NCBI GenBank assembly: GCA_942159475.1
Contig: OW804094.1
Span: 16,551,708-16,615,707 of the forward strand
Direction: 5' to 3'
Source of the DNA: Sthenelais limicola
Taxonomy: Eukaryota; Annelida; Polychaeta; Phyllodocida; Sigalionidae
DNA: 64,000 nucleotides
In this document: piece by piece, positions 42,971 through 53,298 of the stretch
How the letters are laid out: each line of letters starts with the position of its first letter
How positions within the stretch are numbered: the first letter of the stretch is position 1
Program-made: the position numbers and the translations under genes
The notes under the pieces: generated by a model
Databases searched by the model: none
What the model was told of the DNA's origin: nothing
Seen by the model: only the letters and a program-made list of their open reading frames with translations

Positions 42971-44310
42971 ATTGAAATGATTTGATGCAAATGCCAACTC
43001 AGATTCACGTGCCCAGACCCAGATCACTTTAAACCTTAAGGATATATTAATTTCATTCAAAATCTAAAATGACAAGTTTCAGGTTGATATAATGTACACT
43101 ATCAACTTATTAATGCCAAAAAGTAGCGAGAAATCAAAATCAAACTTTAACAAATTGAAATCAACAACTTATCACAAATATAACACAAATACAAAAGCTG
43201 AAATAGAGTTGGAAATTGATGTATACATTTCTGATAACATTTGAATAATTAACACCTCCCTATCGCCTTAGACATTATATTATTCGCTAACTACAAATTC
43301 CCAGGCTTAACCAACACCGCACAGATCACTCTTATGAAATCAGTACACCATCAAATGACCATATATCTGGTCACCCTTATTTATATGACACCAACTACCT
43401 CCACGTGGTAATTAACATCTCCAATATTCCCGCTAGGGGTCGTGACCGCATCTGTAGCGCCACCATTGGTAGGCTTGAGAAACTGGATGAGCGATAATAG
43501 GGGTTGAGAGGTCTAGCATGAGCCATTCTGATAGTCCGATAGTTTATCACAGGCAATGTTGCACTGCCAATTTACATTCTGGCGGTTATTGAGATATTAA
43601 TCATATTAATCTTTTCATTTTCCAGGTAATGAATACATTCATCATACTTCTCCTGCTTCTCCGATAAGGGCCGGTCAGTCCTCCCTCGGGGTCAACCCAG
43701 GGAGGTGTGGTAAGAGGGGCAGCTTTCTCTTTCTAAAAACATTTATTTGATAAAAAAAAAGGTGCATTAAAGGGGGGAAAAAACTTGGATATTTGTTTTG
43801 ATATAATGATATTCTTCGTTTTTGTTAAAGAAAAACAAAGATGAAAATTCGAGTTTGTTCATGACAAATATCCATTGTGTTTATGAAGGGAACCACCTAT
43901 TGCAGTTATCTTGTTATAGAATGATATCAAGTGTTATATTCTTTAAAAGGGAAAATACTGGTTTGGGTTTAAGTGTTTCAGTAGACCTGATAACGCATGG
44001 ATATTGAATCTTCCTGATGGAGTATAATCGAATAATTATGTCACTACTTGTGTATTCTCTCTATAGTATTTCACCAAATAATTTATTTTTAAAATTCAAT
44101 TGGCATTCTAATTGACAAACCATTTATTAGAATACCGGTAATGAAGAGCTGAAACAGATACTCTCGGCTCACGTTGAGTCGAACAGAAAAAGTAAATTTC
44201 CCTCCACTTCATGTCAAAGGCCAATGTTCTTGAATAAATTCTAAAAAAAACATTTATTAAAATAACCTGACAAATTGTGAATGAATGAAACAGTTTTTTG
44301 CAAGGTTTTA
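42971..44310. other. No gene recognised
   Basis: About 1.3 kb, AT-rich. CCTCCCTCGGGG and CCCAGGGAGG near 43680-43706 form a short hairpin. Weak CTCF-like motif at 43453 listed separately. Confidence 0.35.
43453..43470 (-). promoter_or_regulatory. CTCF-like motif, reverse
   Basis: Reverse complement ACCAATGGTGGCGCTACA keeps GGTGGCGC but has T for A before it. Opposite orientation to 20975 and 34992. Confidence 0.22.
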
Positions 44311-44317
44311 TTTATCA

Positions 44318-44425
44318 CTGATGTAATAACATTCCGATTATTCCTGAGTCCCGAACGCACCGTTCAGTGAACTGATGCAATAACATTCTGATTATTCCTG
44401 AGTCCCGAACGCACCATTCAGTGCA
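44318..44425 (+). repeat. Two-copy tandem repeat, period 54 bp
   Basis: GATGTAATAACATTCCGATTATTCC... and GATGCAATAACATTCTGATTATTCC..., each followed by TGAGTCCCGAACGCACC. Confidence 0.9.
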
Positions 44426-44497
44426 ATCACAGCAATACTATGGATTTATTTCATGACAGTTTATCGACTATTACAGATCTACGTGTGTACGGTTATA

Positions 44498-44732
44498 GGG
44501 TCAGATTTTCAGAAAATGTACAATCGGCAGCTGTACACAATTAGTAAATTCTGCTAAATTCTGCTGCAATTTAGACAATACTAGGTAAATCTGAGTATAT
44601 TCGGCATTGCATTGATTCTAGCAATCTGTTAGGCCAGGTTGAACTGTAGTTTGAACTTTATTTTCGTCTTAAATTTGGGCTATTTGATAAGATTGGCGAA
44701 GTTTAATTGAACATTTTCTGAAAATCTCACCC
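44498..44732 (+). mobile_element. Family A MITE, subfamily A1, TSD TATA
   Basis: GGGTCAGATTTTCAG to GAAAATCTCACCC, flanked by TATA. Confidence 0.93.
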
Positions 44733-44850
44733 TATAACTGAAAGCAATGAAATGAGTGTACTTGGTGTAAATATGGAGGGGGAGAAACATGTAACGTGGG
44801 AGGATTATTACCTTGTTGAATTACCTTTTTGTATCATTCATGCATAGTTA

Positions 44851-45048
44851 AGGGTGGTCTCCACTGGCTGCAGTAAGCTCTGCGGTAAGCCTTGCGATGG
44901 TGCTGTGATAGTGAGAAGTGACGAGGACCTGCCTGTATGCCAGTGATCCCTGTAGATAGGACCTCGTCATTCCTTTCCAACTGCAGATCCAGCACAAACC
45001 ATTGCAAGGCTTACCTCAGAGCTTACCGCAGCCAGTGGAGACCACCCT
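44851..45048 (+). mobile_element. Family F MITE, TSD TTA
   Basis: AGGGTGGTCTCCACTGGCTG and CAGCCAGTGGAGACCACCCT are perfect 20-bp inverted ends flanked by TTA. The inverted homology continues inward through GTAAGCTCTG and AAGCCTTGC. PIF/Harbinger-like by TSD. Confidence 0.9.
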
Positions 45049-45115
45049 TTATATACGTAGTAACAATATGTGATAGCAATGGACTCTGGAACGTGGCTTT
45101 AATAATACTGCTTAC

Positions 45116-45338
45116 AGGGTGTTCTCCACTGGCTGCGGTCAGCTCTGCGGTAAGCCTTGCGATGGTTTGTGCTGGTTCTGTAGGTGGAGAGGAATGATGA
45201 GGTCTTGCCTACATGGTTCACTGGCCATGTAGGTAGGACCTCGCCACTTCTCACCATCACAGCACCATTGCAAGGCTTACCACAGAGCTAACCTCAGAGC
45301 TTACCGCAGGGCTTACCACAGCCAGTGGAGACCACCCT
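45116..45338 (-). mobile_element. Family F MITE, second copy
   Basis: AGGGTGTTCTCCACTGGCTG to CAGCCAGTGGAGACCACCCT, in reverse orientation, 67 bp from the first copy. The right arm has an extra CTAACCTCAGAGCTTACCGC-like repeat. Confidence 0.88.
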
Positions 45339-45390
45339 CTCTGTCTCTCTCTCTTTTTCCTTTCCCTCCCTTCCCTCAACTCACCCTAGG

Positions 45391-45431
45391 TGAGTGACTG
45401 TGAGATTGGTTGCTTTACACCCTTATCAACA
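45391..45431 (+). mobile_element. Family L SINE-like head fragment
   Basis: GTGAGTGACTGTGAGATTGG and TTGCTTTACACCCTTATCAA, cut off at ACACAG where family I begins. Confidence 0.65.
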
Positions 45432-45553
45432 CAGTTTCAATGGGAATATAATGATATTTTGCGGTCTCAATGGAATTATAATGGCACTTTGCGGTTTGAG
45501 GCGAGAGGCTTTCCCTCCGTTTGAAGGGACTCTCTCAACTTTGGGCCTAGACT
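45432..45553 (+). mobile_element. Family I 3' part
   Basis: ATGGCACTTTGCGGTTTGAG to CTTTGGGCCTAGACTG. The left part is missing. Confidence 0.72.
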
Positions 45554-45747
45554 GAACTCCCCCGTTTCAACTCCTCCCCACTCCAGTCCTACCCTTTCCT
45601 ACCGTATAACCAGCCAAGCGGAAGTACAGACAAGTATTTAGTATATTCGGCACAAGGGGGAGCTGAAACCATTGATCATGTGACGTCGCTTACGATGGCT
45701 ACTCGTTTAGCAATCAATGAATCATCAGAAATGTGTGTGTGAGGTTG

Positions 45748-45800
45748 GGGTGGGGGGGGGGGGGGGGGGGTGGGGGGGGGGGGTGGAGGAAGGGGGAGGG
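45748..45800 (+). repeat. Poly-G tract
   Basis: G runs of 18, 9 and longer interrupted by single T or A, from 45751 to about 45783. Confidence 0.9.
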
Positions 45801-45837
45801 GAAAGGATGCTTAACATTTCCTTATGAGCATGATACA

Positions 45838-46060
45838 TGTGATATGTTCGATATCATCATTTCTGAAAAGATGAGATCAAGCAGATTCCAATGATAGTAA
45901 ACACTAGGACATTTGATAAGGATTTCTATATTCACGTATGCGTGAAAAAACAGTTAGATATATTTGTTGATTGTCAGTCACTATTGTTGAATATACCCCT
46001 TACGGTAGCCATGGATATAATAACACACCGTCTTCAAATTTGGTAATGTATTCTTGACAG
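45838..46060 (+). mobile_element. Family B fragment
   Basis: GAAAAGATGAGATCAAGCAG with TTCCAATGATAGTAAACACT matches the left half. It decays towards 46060. Confidence 0.6.
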
Positions 46061-46129
46061 TAGGAAGGGTAGGCACCCAAGAATCCAAATATTAATCCCC
46101 ATTGACCATTTGATAGAGTAATTGAGCAC

Positions 46130-46200
46130 ATAGAACAAAGCTGGCCAAGCACCTCAAACATGAGAAGCGGCAGACAGGGGTTCGATTCCTGATTGTAGCA
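46130..46200 (+). pseudogene. tRNA-like SINE head or tRNA relic
   Basis: TGGCCAAGCAC (46142-46152) fits the Pol III A box with one mismatch, and GGTTCGATTCC (46179-46189) is a perfect B box. Pairing of the arms is poor, so a working tRNA is unlikely. Confidence 0.4.
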
Positions 46201-46234
46201 GGCCTGTCTTTTCTACAAGGGGTTAGTAAAGTTA

Positions 46235-46354
46235 AACCCTGCCCACACACAGCCGATTTGCCCCCCCCCCCCCGATTTGGGTCTCCCGATGAATCCTAAG
46301 ATTTCCAAATCGGGGAGCAATCGGGAGGCAAATCAGCTATGTGTGCCCAGGGTC
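46235..46354. mobile_element. Family C MITE, short copy, TSD TTA
   Basis: AACCCTGCCCACACACAGCC and AGCTATGTGTGCCCAGGGTC are inverted, with TTA on both sides. A C run sits where 52623-52824 has CTCCCGATTG. Confidence 0.85.
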
Positions 46355-46709
46355 TTAGCAAAGTTAATGAGAACCAACCTACTCAGATGGGACTACATTT
46401 GAATGTTAGATCCCGATGGTAACCATGCATGGGTTGGCATTGCAAAAGCAGTGCCACAAGGCAGTCTCAGTCTGGTTAGCTTACAGAGAAGATTAAACAT
46501 AAAAATAGATGTAAAACACAATACATGACGATTTAATACCACTTATCAACTAATAATCGGGCCCATTCATATTAACAAAAGTGTTCAATCCAGACCGATT
46601 GTCACTCTTCCATCCAAATCTAACTTGGCATAATAATCTACGAGAGAGAAAATTCTGATCTGTGTCCGAGTCAAGATCAAACCAAGCCTCATCTCCCAGT
46701 CCACCTCTA
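46355..46709. other. No recognised feature
   Basis: No repeat or gene that I can name. Confidence 0.35.
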
Positions 46710-46933
46710 GGGTGAAGTCTCCAGAAAATGTACAGTTCACCTCTACTAATCCTCCCAAATAACCCAAATTTTATACGAAAATAAGGTTCAAAATACAGTT
46801 CAACCTAACCAAACCGATTGCCAGAATCAATGCAATGCCGAATATACTCAAATTGTCCTAGTATTGGCAAAATTGCAGCCTAATTTAGCAGCATTTAATA
46901 AATGTGTACGGCTGCCATTTGTAAATCTGACCC
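46710..46933 (-). mobile_element. Family A MITE, subfamily A1
   Basis: GGGTGAAGTCTCCAG to GTAAATCTGACCC. About 12 bases of the right inverted end are deleted. Flanks TCTA and TCTC differ by one base. Confidence 0.85.
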
Positions 46934-47350
46934 TCTCCTCTCCCCGCCCCCTCTTCTCCTCCCCCCGCCCCCCGCCCCCCGCCCCCTCCGCCACTACGAC
47001 AGTTGGGACGGCTGGCACAGACAATGGCTCGAGGCATGCTGGTGTGGGTGTGGCTTATTTTGTGACTTCCTGCCAATAGCTGCCGGAGTAAAAAAGGGAA
47101 TAGTGTGGACAGGGCATTTACCCGTTCCCACGCCGTACCCTACCTCCTCCTCTCCCCCTCCGGCTATACACACATCATCTCTCTGCCTCGGTATTGGCGT
47201 TCTGTTCATTATCAGTCAACTAGGGTATGTTTCACTCACCCGAGGGGTAATAAGCATAGGTTTTTTAAGATAGGATGAACCAAGAATGAGACTACTGAGT
47301 TTTAAATTCTGTTCAATAAATGGCTTTGTTAATTATAAGCACAGGTTTTA
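46934..47350. other. C-rich then mixed sequence, no gene recognised
   Basis: CCCCGCCCCC repeats at 46940-46990. Open frames across it (up to 123 codons) have low-complexity starts and no recognisable domain. Confidence 0.35.
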
Positions 47351-47475
47351 AGATAAGATAATTCCCTCTTTTTTTAAGATAAGATAATTCCTTCTTTTTT
47401 AAAGATAAGATAATTCCTTCTTTTTTAAGATAAGATAATTCCTTTTTTAAAGATAAGATAATTCCTTCTTTTTTA
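47351..47475 (+). repeat. Tandem repeat, about 24-bp unit, five copies
   Basis: TTTTTAAGATAAGATAATTC followed by CTTC, repeated with small indels. Its reverse reads as a GAATTATCTTATCTTAAA series, similar to retroelement tails. Confidence 0.9.
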
Positions 47476-47762
47476 AAAAAAATGTGTAGATGTATACATT
47501 GGGGGTAGCTTTCATCAAGGATATCTCCCCACAGATCACCAGCATGTGATAAATAAAGTAAAGATTTCATTATTAAATTTGCTATAACAGGAATGCATTT
47601 ATTTTAGGAAAGATGGGAAAAGAATGGGAGAATGAACATTCAATTATAATTTTAAAGGTTCATTGTCTCATTTACGGGGTTGCCGGTCAGTATGTTTTAA
47701 TTCAAATTAGTGACAACTTACAAAGTTCAGATGGCAAAGCATCAGACATGAAATACATGGTT

Positions 47763-47989
47763 GTGCACTCCAGGTCCAAACCATCAGATCAGATAAAAAT
47801 AGTATGTCAAAAAATGGACGCCTACTTCGCTAATCGGTTTCCTGGCCTGGGACTAGGCGTTTTTATTAGAATAAAGATAATGACATTTAATTGCGGTCTT
47901 GATGGAATTAAAATGGCATTTGGTGGCATGTGGTTTAAGGCAATAAGAGTTCCCTTAGTTTGAAGGGACTCGATCATCTTTGGACATAG
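47763..47989 (+). mobile_element. Family I MITE, degenerate
   Basis: CAGGTCCAAACCATCAGATC through CTAATCGGTTTCCTGGCCTG to GATCATCTTTGGACATAG. The 116-codon frame at 47613-47963 runs across it and is not a gene. Confidence 0.7.
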
Positions 47990-48224
47990 GGGTCAGATTT
48001 TCAGAAAATGTACAATTCCCCTTCACCAATCATCTCAAATAACCCACATTTAAGGCAAAAGTAAGCTTCAAAATGCAGTTTAACACAACAGAACTGATAC
48101 TTTAAGTCAATGTTGTACCAAATATACTCAGATATACCCGGTATTTTTCATTTATCAGCCTAATTTAGGAGAATTTACTAAATGTGTAGAGCTGCCAATT
48201 GTACGTTTTCTGAAAATCTGACCC
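47990..48224 (-). mobile_element. Family A MITE, subfamily A2, TSD ATAG
   Basis: GGGTCAGATTTTCAG to GAAAATCTGACCC, flanked by ATAG. It inserted at the end of the family I copy. Confidence 0.94.
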
Positions 48225-48529
48225 ATAGACTGTGTGTGTTCAGAGCTGTGCACCTAATTATCTCGACCAATAATTGTGTGTATTAATCATAACAGCGCGT
48301 GTCTGATAACTAGACAGGTTCTATTTTTAGCAGGGTTAAAGACCGCCTGCCATAAAACATTCCTTTACCCGCCCACGATGAAGTTTTACGACATTGGCGA
48401 GAGAAATAAATGGTAAAATGATGACTGCATCATGTGATCAAGGTGACCGTAAAAAAGAGTTCTTCTGGTCTCTTCTTTACACAACTTTTCTCACTCTTCC
48501 ACTTGCTACTGACCTGCCCAGGCACATTT

Positions 48530-48600
48530 GTGATGTGTTACAGGAAAACGAGTCACAAGTCGCTTAAATTGATGTGGATATATCACATATTTAAATGGAG
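48530..48600 (+). mobile_element. Family B 5' fragment
   Basis: TGTGATGTGTTACAGGAAAA and CGAGTCACAAGTCGC, then GATATATCACATATTTAAAT. It stops there. Confidence 0.7.
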
Positions 48601-48739
48601 GTGTACTTGGGACGATTGAAAAAAAGGTAGAACAAATGTAATTTATAATCACAAGATCTTACCATACTTGAGACAATACGTCTGGGCATGTTATGTGAAA
48701 ACATCTCTTTGATTTATCAATATTTCGTGAAGATACACC

Positions 48740-48985
48740 TGTTTAAACATATCTGCAATCACCTGCGAATGTCGGATATTTCCGCGTGATCTCCTGCGAT
48801 TAGTCGTGGACAGTATAACAGAAGGCTGCGAACTGTCGTGGCTAGCCCTACACATATGCGAATGCTTGCATAAGTATATGCGATTTGATTTGAAATCGCA
48901 TGAACTGTGATTTTTCACCTGCGATTTGGATTTTTTCATAAGCAAATAGAATTATTTGCAGGCCTTTGGCGATTAGACGCAAACA
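48740..48985. repeat. Region rich in TGCGA/TCGCA motifs
   Basis: ACCTGCGAATG, CTGCGATTAG, ATGCGATTTG, AAATCGCATG and CTGCGATTTG recur in both orientations. It resembles the interior of a MITE with repeated protein-binding words, but I cannot set its ends. Confidence 0.35.
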
Positions 48986-49080
48986 AATCATGACAATGGT
49001 GGCATTTAAGTTCATTCAAACGTCATTAAGCAGGGGGGTATGAAAGGGAGGGGGGAGGGGGGGAGACGGAGAAACAAGAA

Positions 49081-49350
49081 TAGGGGAGTTGCATGTCTCA
49101 CTGCGGATGTCTACTGCAGTGCATGCTGGGATGGATTCTGATGAAATCAGACATAAATATTTAGCAACATTTTCATCGAAAGTTGCAAGAATGTTTTCAC
49201 CAATATCATTTATCAATGATCTATGAAAACCAAATGCATCATGGGTAAGATGGGGACTTGTGTCATGGAAACATTTTTCACTGGACCATTAGTCCCATAA
49301 TTCAATGCGAATCGAGATTCAAAATGGCGGCTATGCAACTCCCCTATTGA
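49081..49350 (+). mobile_element. Family H MITE, about 270 bp
   Basis: ATAGGGGAGTTGCATGTCTC and GGCTATGCAACTCCCCTATT give the clearest inverted ends of the family. About 80 bp of interior is missing compared with 10139-10483. Confidence 0.85.
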
Positions 49351-49800
49351 GTGATAGGAGACAAAGAAAGATGATTCAGAGAACTGGAGATTTGAGGGGG
49401 ATATAAACCCCTCTTTATTTCTACTTCTAAGGCGCACCATTGTTTCTCATAGATCAATAAATCATAGATCCTTCGTTCCCCGTGCATTTTATTTATCAAA
49501 CAATGTTTTATCTTTGCTTTTTATATATCCTTCCTGGTCCTGTGAATTATTTTAACTTTTCCGGCCTATTTTAAGCCTCTCCTCCACTTTATAATTTAAT
49601 TTTATAAAAGAACTTTTATCTTGCATGAAACATGAGAAAATTGAGGTATTTTTCCATTTTCATCTTCTCTTATCTGTAAAACGCTTCAGCCCAATTTCCA
49701 TTCAATTTTCTAATAAAACGAATGTTACAGACAGCATTATTTTAAAACACAACACACAGAATGTTTTGAAGGTTAAAGTTTTGGAAAAAAAAAGTGAAAA

Positions 49801-49887
49801 TATAAATAACCCAAATTTAAGACGAAAATCAGGTGCAAAATACAGTTCAACATAACCAGACAGATGTATTGAATGGATACAATACTT
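49801..49887 (-). mobile_element. Family A left part (A3), split by family J
   Basis: AAATAACCCAAATTTAAGAC to TGAATGGATACAATAC. Its continuation is at 51132. Confidence 0.8.
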
Positions 49888-49888
49888 A

Positions 49889-49985
49889 GCACTTATAGGA
49901 CGAGTTGCCGCACGGAACGTAAATAAAGGACGAGACCGCAGGTCGAGTCCTTTATTTACGCTCCGTGCAGCAACGAGTCCTATAA
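49889..49985. repeat. Palindrome next to family J element
   Basis: CACTTATAGGACGAGTTGCC pairs with GCAACGAGTCCTATAAGT, and CGTAAATAAAGGACGAGAC with GAGTCCTTTATTTACG. Arms are near perfect with about a 10-base loop. Confidence 0.88.
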
Positions 49986-49987
49986 GT

Positions 49988-50282
49988 TGATTATTATACA
50001 TGCCTAGTTTTGCATGCAAAACATGCTTAATTAAAGATACATTAACATAATTTGCCATATCTGGTGTTCGTACAAGAGGAATATAACTAGAAACAGTTGA
50101 AATGTTGGAGAAAGAAAGCCCTCGCACACGGCAAACTTGCGTCGGCAACCTTGCGTCGGCAATCTTGCGCCACCAAACTTGCGTCGCCATGACAACGCGC
50201 CGGTAATGTACTAGTCCAATACCACGTTACAAGTAATGTGCGGCTGTCGGGGCCTCAGTATTGAATGCGTGTATAATAAAGA
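49988..50282 (+). mobile_element. Family J element, about 295 bp
   Basis: Starts ATTATTATACATGCC and ends GCGTGTATAATAAA, inverted relative to each other. The interior includes GCGTCGGCAACCTTGCGTCG and repeats of it. Confidence 0.6.
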
Positions 50283-50301
50283 ATACATACAGGATAACTA
50301 A

Positions 50302-50389
50302 CGAGTTGGTTGACGGATTGTGAATATTGCACGAGTTGCGCAGCAACGAGTGCAATATTCACAATCCTTCAACCAACGAGTTAGTTATC
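50302..50389. repeat. Palindrome next to family J element
   Basis: GGATAACTAACGAGTTGGTT pairs with AACCAACGAGTTAGTTATC, and GGATTGTGAATATTGCACGA with GTGCAATATTCACAATCC. Confidence 0.9.
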
Positions 50390-50390
50390 T

Positions 50391-51133
50391 GATTTATTAT
50401 ATATGCTCTATATAATGCAGAACAATGTATATTTTGAAGAAAAATTAACATTATAAGGTGCTTTGATCATGTTTTTTGTGTGAATAGACCTAGGCCTATA
50501 ACATTGAACCGCGCTGTTCTAGCCTACCATCGCTGTGAGGGCAACCAAGTTGAGAAAAATAGCTCACAGTTCCGAATCAATTTTAGACACTTTCACCGTT
50601 TTAAATCTTTTTAAAATAAAGTAATGGTTTGAACAAAGGTGGGTATCGATAATGATTAAAGGATTTTAGTTTATTAATTCGTTTGATAGGTATATTAAAC
50701 CTCTACCTGTGTAGAAAGTTACGGCGATCTGACAACCATTTTGTTGTCATGCAGTTGTCAGTTGGCCGCGGCCGGAACGTTTCTGACGTTTTCTAATCAA
50801 TTTCCATCGTTTTCACAGCTTTAAAAACGTTTAAAACAACAGTAATGCTTTAACAAAAGATAGATTAGATAGAAATGCAAGTATTTTAGTTTATTTCCTT
50901 CATTTTGATCTGTATTTTACCGTTGTGCCTCCCGTTGTGCCTGCGTAGAACGCTAATCATGCTAATGGCGTGATTCCGCTGAGTGTCTACTTTTGGCGCT
51001 GTCATAAGCCCCTTCGGCTTGGCACTCAGAGCGTGGAGTTGTATACGGCACAACTCAGAGCGTGGAGTTGTATACGCACACAACGTATACAACTCTACAA
51101 TACGTTGTTTCAATGGCAACGCGTATATAATAA
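50391..51133 (+). mobile_element. Family J element, about 743 bp
   Basis: Starts GATTTATTATATATGC and ends GCGTATATAATAAA. CpG is raised, with two similar blocks: TCTGACAACCATTTTGTTGT and later GTTGTATACG repeats. No protein recognised. Confidence 0.6.
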
Positions 51134-51232
51134 ACTCAGATATACGTAGTATGTATCATTTTTCACTCTAATGTAGCAGAATTTGAGAGATGTGTAGAAG
51201 TGTAGATTGTGCATTTTCTGAAAATCTGGCTC
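51134..51232 (-). mobile_element. Family A right part (A3), continuation of 49801
   Basis: ACTCAGATATACGTAGTATG to CTGAAAATCTGGCTC. It resumes about where 49887 stopped. Confidence 0.82.
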
Positions 51233-51425
51233 ATACATATTACTTTTGTTGGCCTTCACCTGGTGCTTGATCCAGCAATGAAAGGATTTTACTGCGGCCA
51301 TGTCATGGGATGATAAGGTCTAGAGTTGTGCTGATAAATCCCTACCATAGGCCTAGGCTATAGCTGCCGCCAGCCTTATACCTTAGTATATGGACACAAT
51401 ATAACGCCCACCATGTGCCATAGGT

Positions 51426-51630
51426 GGGTCAGATTTCCAGAAAATGTACAATTGGCAGCTGCATACATTTAGTAAATTCTGCTAAATTAGACCGAAAAAT
51501 CGCCAACACCAGGTATAGCTGAGTATATTTAGTATTGCCTTGATTCAAAGAATCTGTTAGGTTATGTTGAACTGTATTTTGAGTCTCATGTGTGCCTAAA
51601 TTTGGGTTCTTTGTGAAGATTTCATATTGG
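51426..51630 (+). mobile_element. Family A left part fused to family B
   Basis: GGGTCAGATTTCCAG through CCTTGATTCAAAGAATCTGT to GTGAAGATTTCATATT, where it passes into family B. Confidence 0.8.
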
Positions 51631-51769
51631 TTTCCTGAAATTTGATTAGATATCCCAAAGATGAGAACATTCCTCCGAAGAATTTTTTTTTTGATAAAAT
51701 ACTTTGAAAAATAATTATATATTTTGCGACTTGTGACTCATTTTCCTGAAACGCATCACAATTAGTTTT
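51631..51769 (+). mobile_element. Family B right part fused to family A
   Basis: AAAGATGAGAACATTCCTCC to TTCCTGAAACGCATCACA. Confidence 0.75.
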
Positions 51770-51989
51770 TGTATCAGAATCGAATTTCATGATAACATAG
51801 AGTGTCCATAGAAGGTGGACCAAGTCAAGGGCTAAATGATAAAGGCTTTTCCATGCTGTATTATAAACATCCAATGTTACATTATATACACTGAAATGAA
51901 GGTGTAAGAGCCCTCTGGGAGTGATCTTGGCAACCGTCTCTGCCGCCATATCCCTTAGAAGGATTAGGGAATATTAGAAGGAAGTATTT

Positions 51990-52161
51990 GGGTCAGATTT
52001 TCAGAAAATGTACAATTGGCAGCTGTACACATTTTGTAAATATTGCTAAATTAGGCTGCAATTTGGTCAATACTCGGTAAATTCGAGTATATTCGGCATT
52101 GCATTGATTCTAGCAATCTTTTTGGTTAGGTTGAATTGTACATTTTCTGAAAATCTGACCC
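51990..52161 (+). mobile_element. Family A MITE (A1), 172 bp with internal deletion, TSD ATTT
   Basis: GGGTCAGATTTTCAG to GAAAATCTGACCC, flanked by ATTT. About 63 bp between GTTAGGTTGAA and TTGTACATTTT are missing. Confidence 0.93.
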
Positions 52162-52221
52162 ATTTAATAAGAAAGTAGACATCTCTCTTATCTGGAGACT
52201 GTGGACAATCACAGACAGTAT

Positions 52222-52443
52222 ACTGTACATTAAAGTCCAAATTCTCAGATCAGATAAGAATTGTATGGCAGTGATTAGACGCCTACTTCGCTTATTGGTT
52301 TCCTGGCCTAAGACTAGTTCATTTTAATGGGAACATACTGACATTTTGCGGTCTTAATGGAATTATGATGGCACGTTTTGGTTTGAGGCGAGAGGCTTTG
52401 CCTTCGTTTGAAGGGACTCTCTCAACTTTGGGCCTAGACTGTA
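52222..52443 (+). mobile_element. Family I MITE
   Basis: AAAGTCCAAATTCTCAGATC through CGCTTATTGGTTTCCTGGCC to CTTTGGGCCTAGACTG. The right end is clear and the left end eroded. Confidence 0.7.
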
Positions 52444-52598
52444 GACCCTTTGTTATTGTGGGGACATGGCCTCAGCTTCATGGTATCCACAATTACATAT
52501 ATTTAATGCATGTATCAACGGTATTACCCAATTGTATCAAGCATCAATTTAAGAATGTTATGCTTAAGGATTTCCACAAGAACTGGTAGTGTTTGGGG

Positions 52599-52890
52599 AT
52601 GTGGGTTGGCTGAGTAGTCTAAGACCCTGCCCACACACAGCCGATTTGCCTCCCGATTGTCCCCCGATTTTGGTCTCCTGATGAACCCTATGATTTCATT
52701 TCAAATCCTGGTTTATGTTTGTGAAATAACATAAACCAGGATTGGAAATTAAATCCTAGGATTCATCAGGAGACCAAAATCGGGTGGCAATCGGGAACCA
52801 AATCGGCTATGTGTGGGCAGGGTCTAAAGCGCTGGGTCGGCTCACTGGCATGCCTAGCATGTTGTAGTTTCGGACCCGGGTGCAGCTAAA
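52599..52890 (+). pseudogene. tRNA-like sequence split by a family C MITE
   Basis: TGGCTGAGTAG (52607-52617) is a perfect Pol III A box and GTTTCGGACCC (52867-52877) a B box with two mismatches. Without the MITE they are about 45 bp apart, as in Leu/Ser-type tRNAs or SINEs derived from them. TGGCTGAGTAGTCTAAAGCG is typical of that class. Confidence 0.45.
52623..52824. mobile_element. Family C MITE, 202 bp, TSD TAA
   Basis: GACCCTGCCCACACACAGCC and GGCTATGTGTGGGCAGGGTC are inverted, with TAA at 52620-52622 and 52825-52827. Almost the whole element is palindromic, with a centre of CCTGGTTTATG...CATAAACCAGG. PIF/Harbinger-like by TSD. Confidence 0.92.
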
Positions 52891-53094
52891 GTCCCCCCCC
52901 CCCACCAAGATACTAGTGAAAGACCACCTTGAGGTGAACTAGTCCTGGTAAAAAATGTAAACATTTGTTTTTACAAGAATGTGTGGTAAACATTCCCAAG
53001 TCTTTTAAGAATAGGTTTGAATATCAAAATATTCAGTCTAGAAAAACAACAAATGATGCACTTTTAAGCGCCCATTCCATTGTAGACAGTATAC

Positions 53095-53298
53095 AGGTCA
53101 GATTTTCAGAAAATGTACAATTCGCCTTCACCAATCCTCTCAAATAAACCACATTTAAGACAAAAATGAGCTTCAAAATGCAGTTTAACATAACAAAACT
53201 GATACTTTAAATCAATGCGATACCAAATATCTGGTATTTTTTACTTTTTATTAATTTAGGAAAATTTCCTAAATGTACATTTTCTGAAAATCTGACCC
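53095..53298 (-). mobile_element. Family A MITE (A2), internal deletions
   Basis: AGGTCAGATTTTCAG to GAAAATCTGACCC. Flanks ATAC and ATAG differ by one base. Confidence 0.88.

Noticed and set aside
47613..47963. 116-codon frame that looked protein-like
   Set aside because: Most of it lies in a family I MITE copy that also occurs at 40748 and 52222 with frame-breaking differences.
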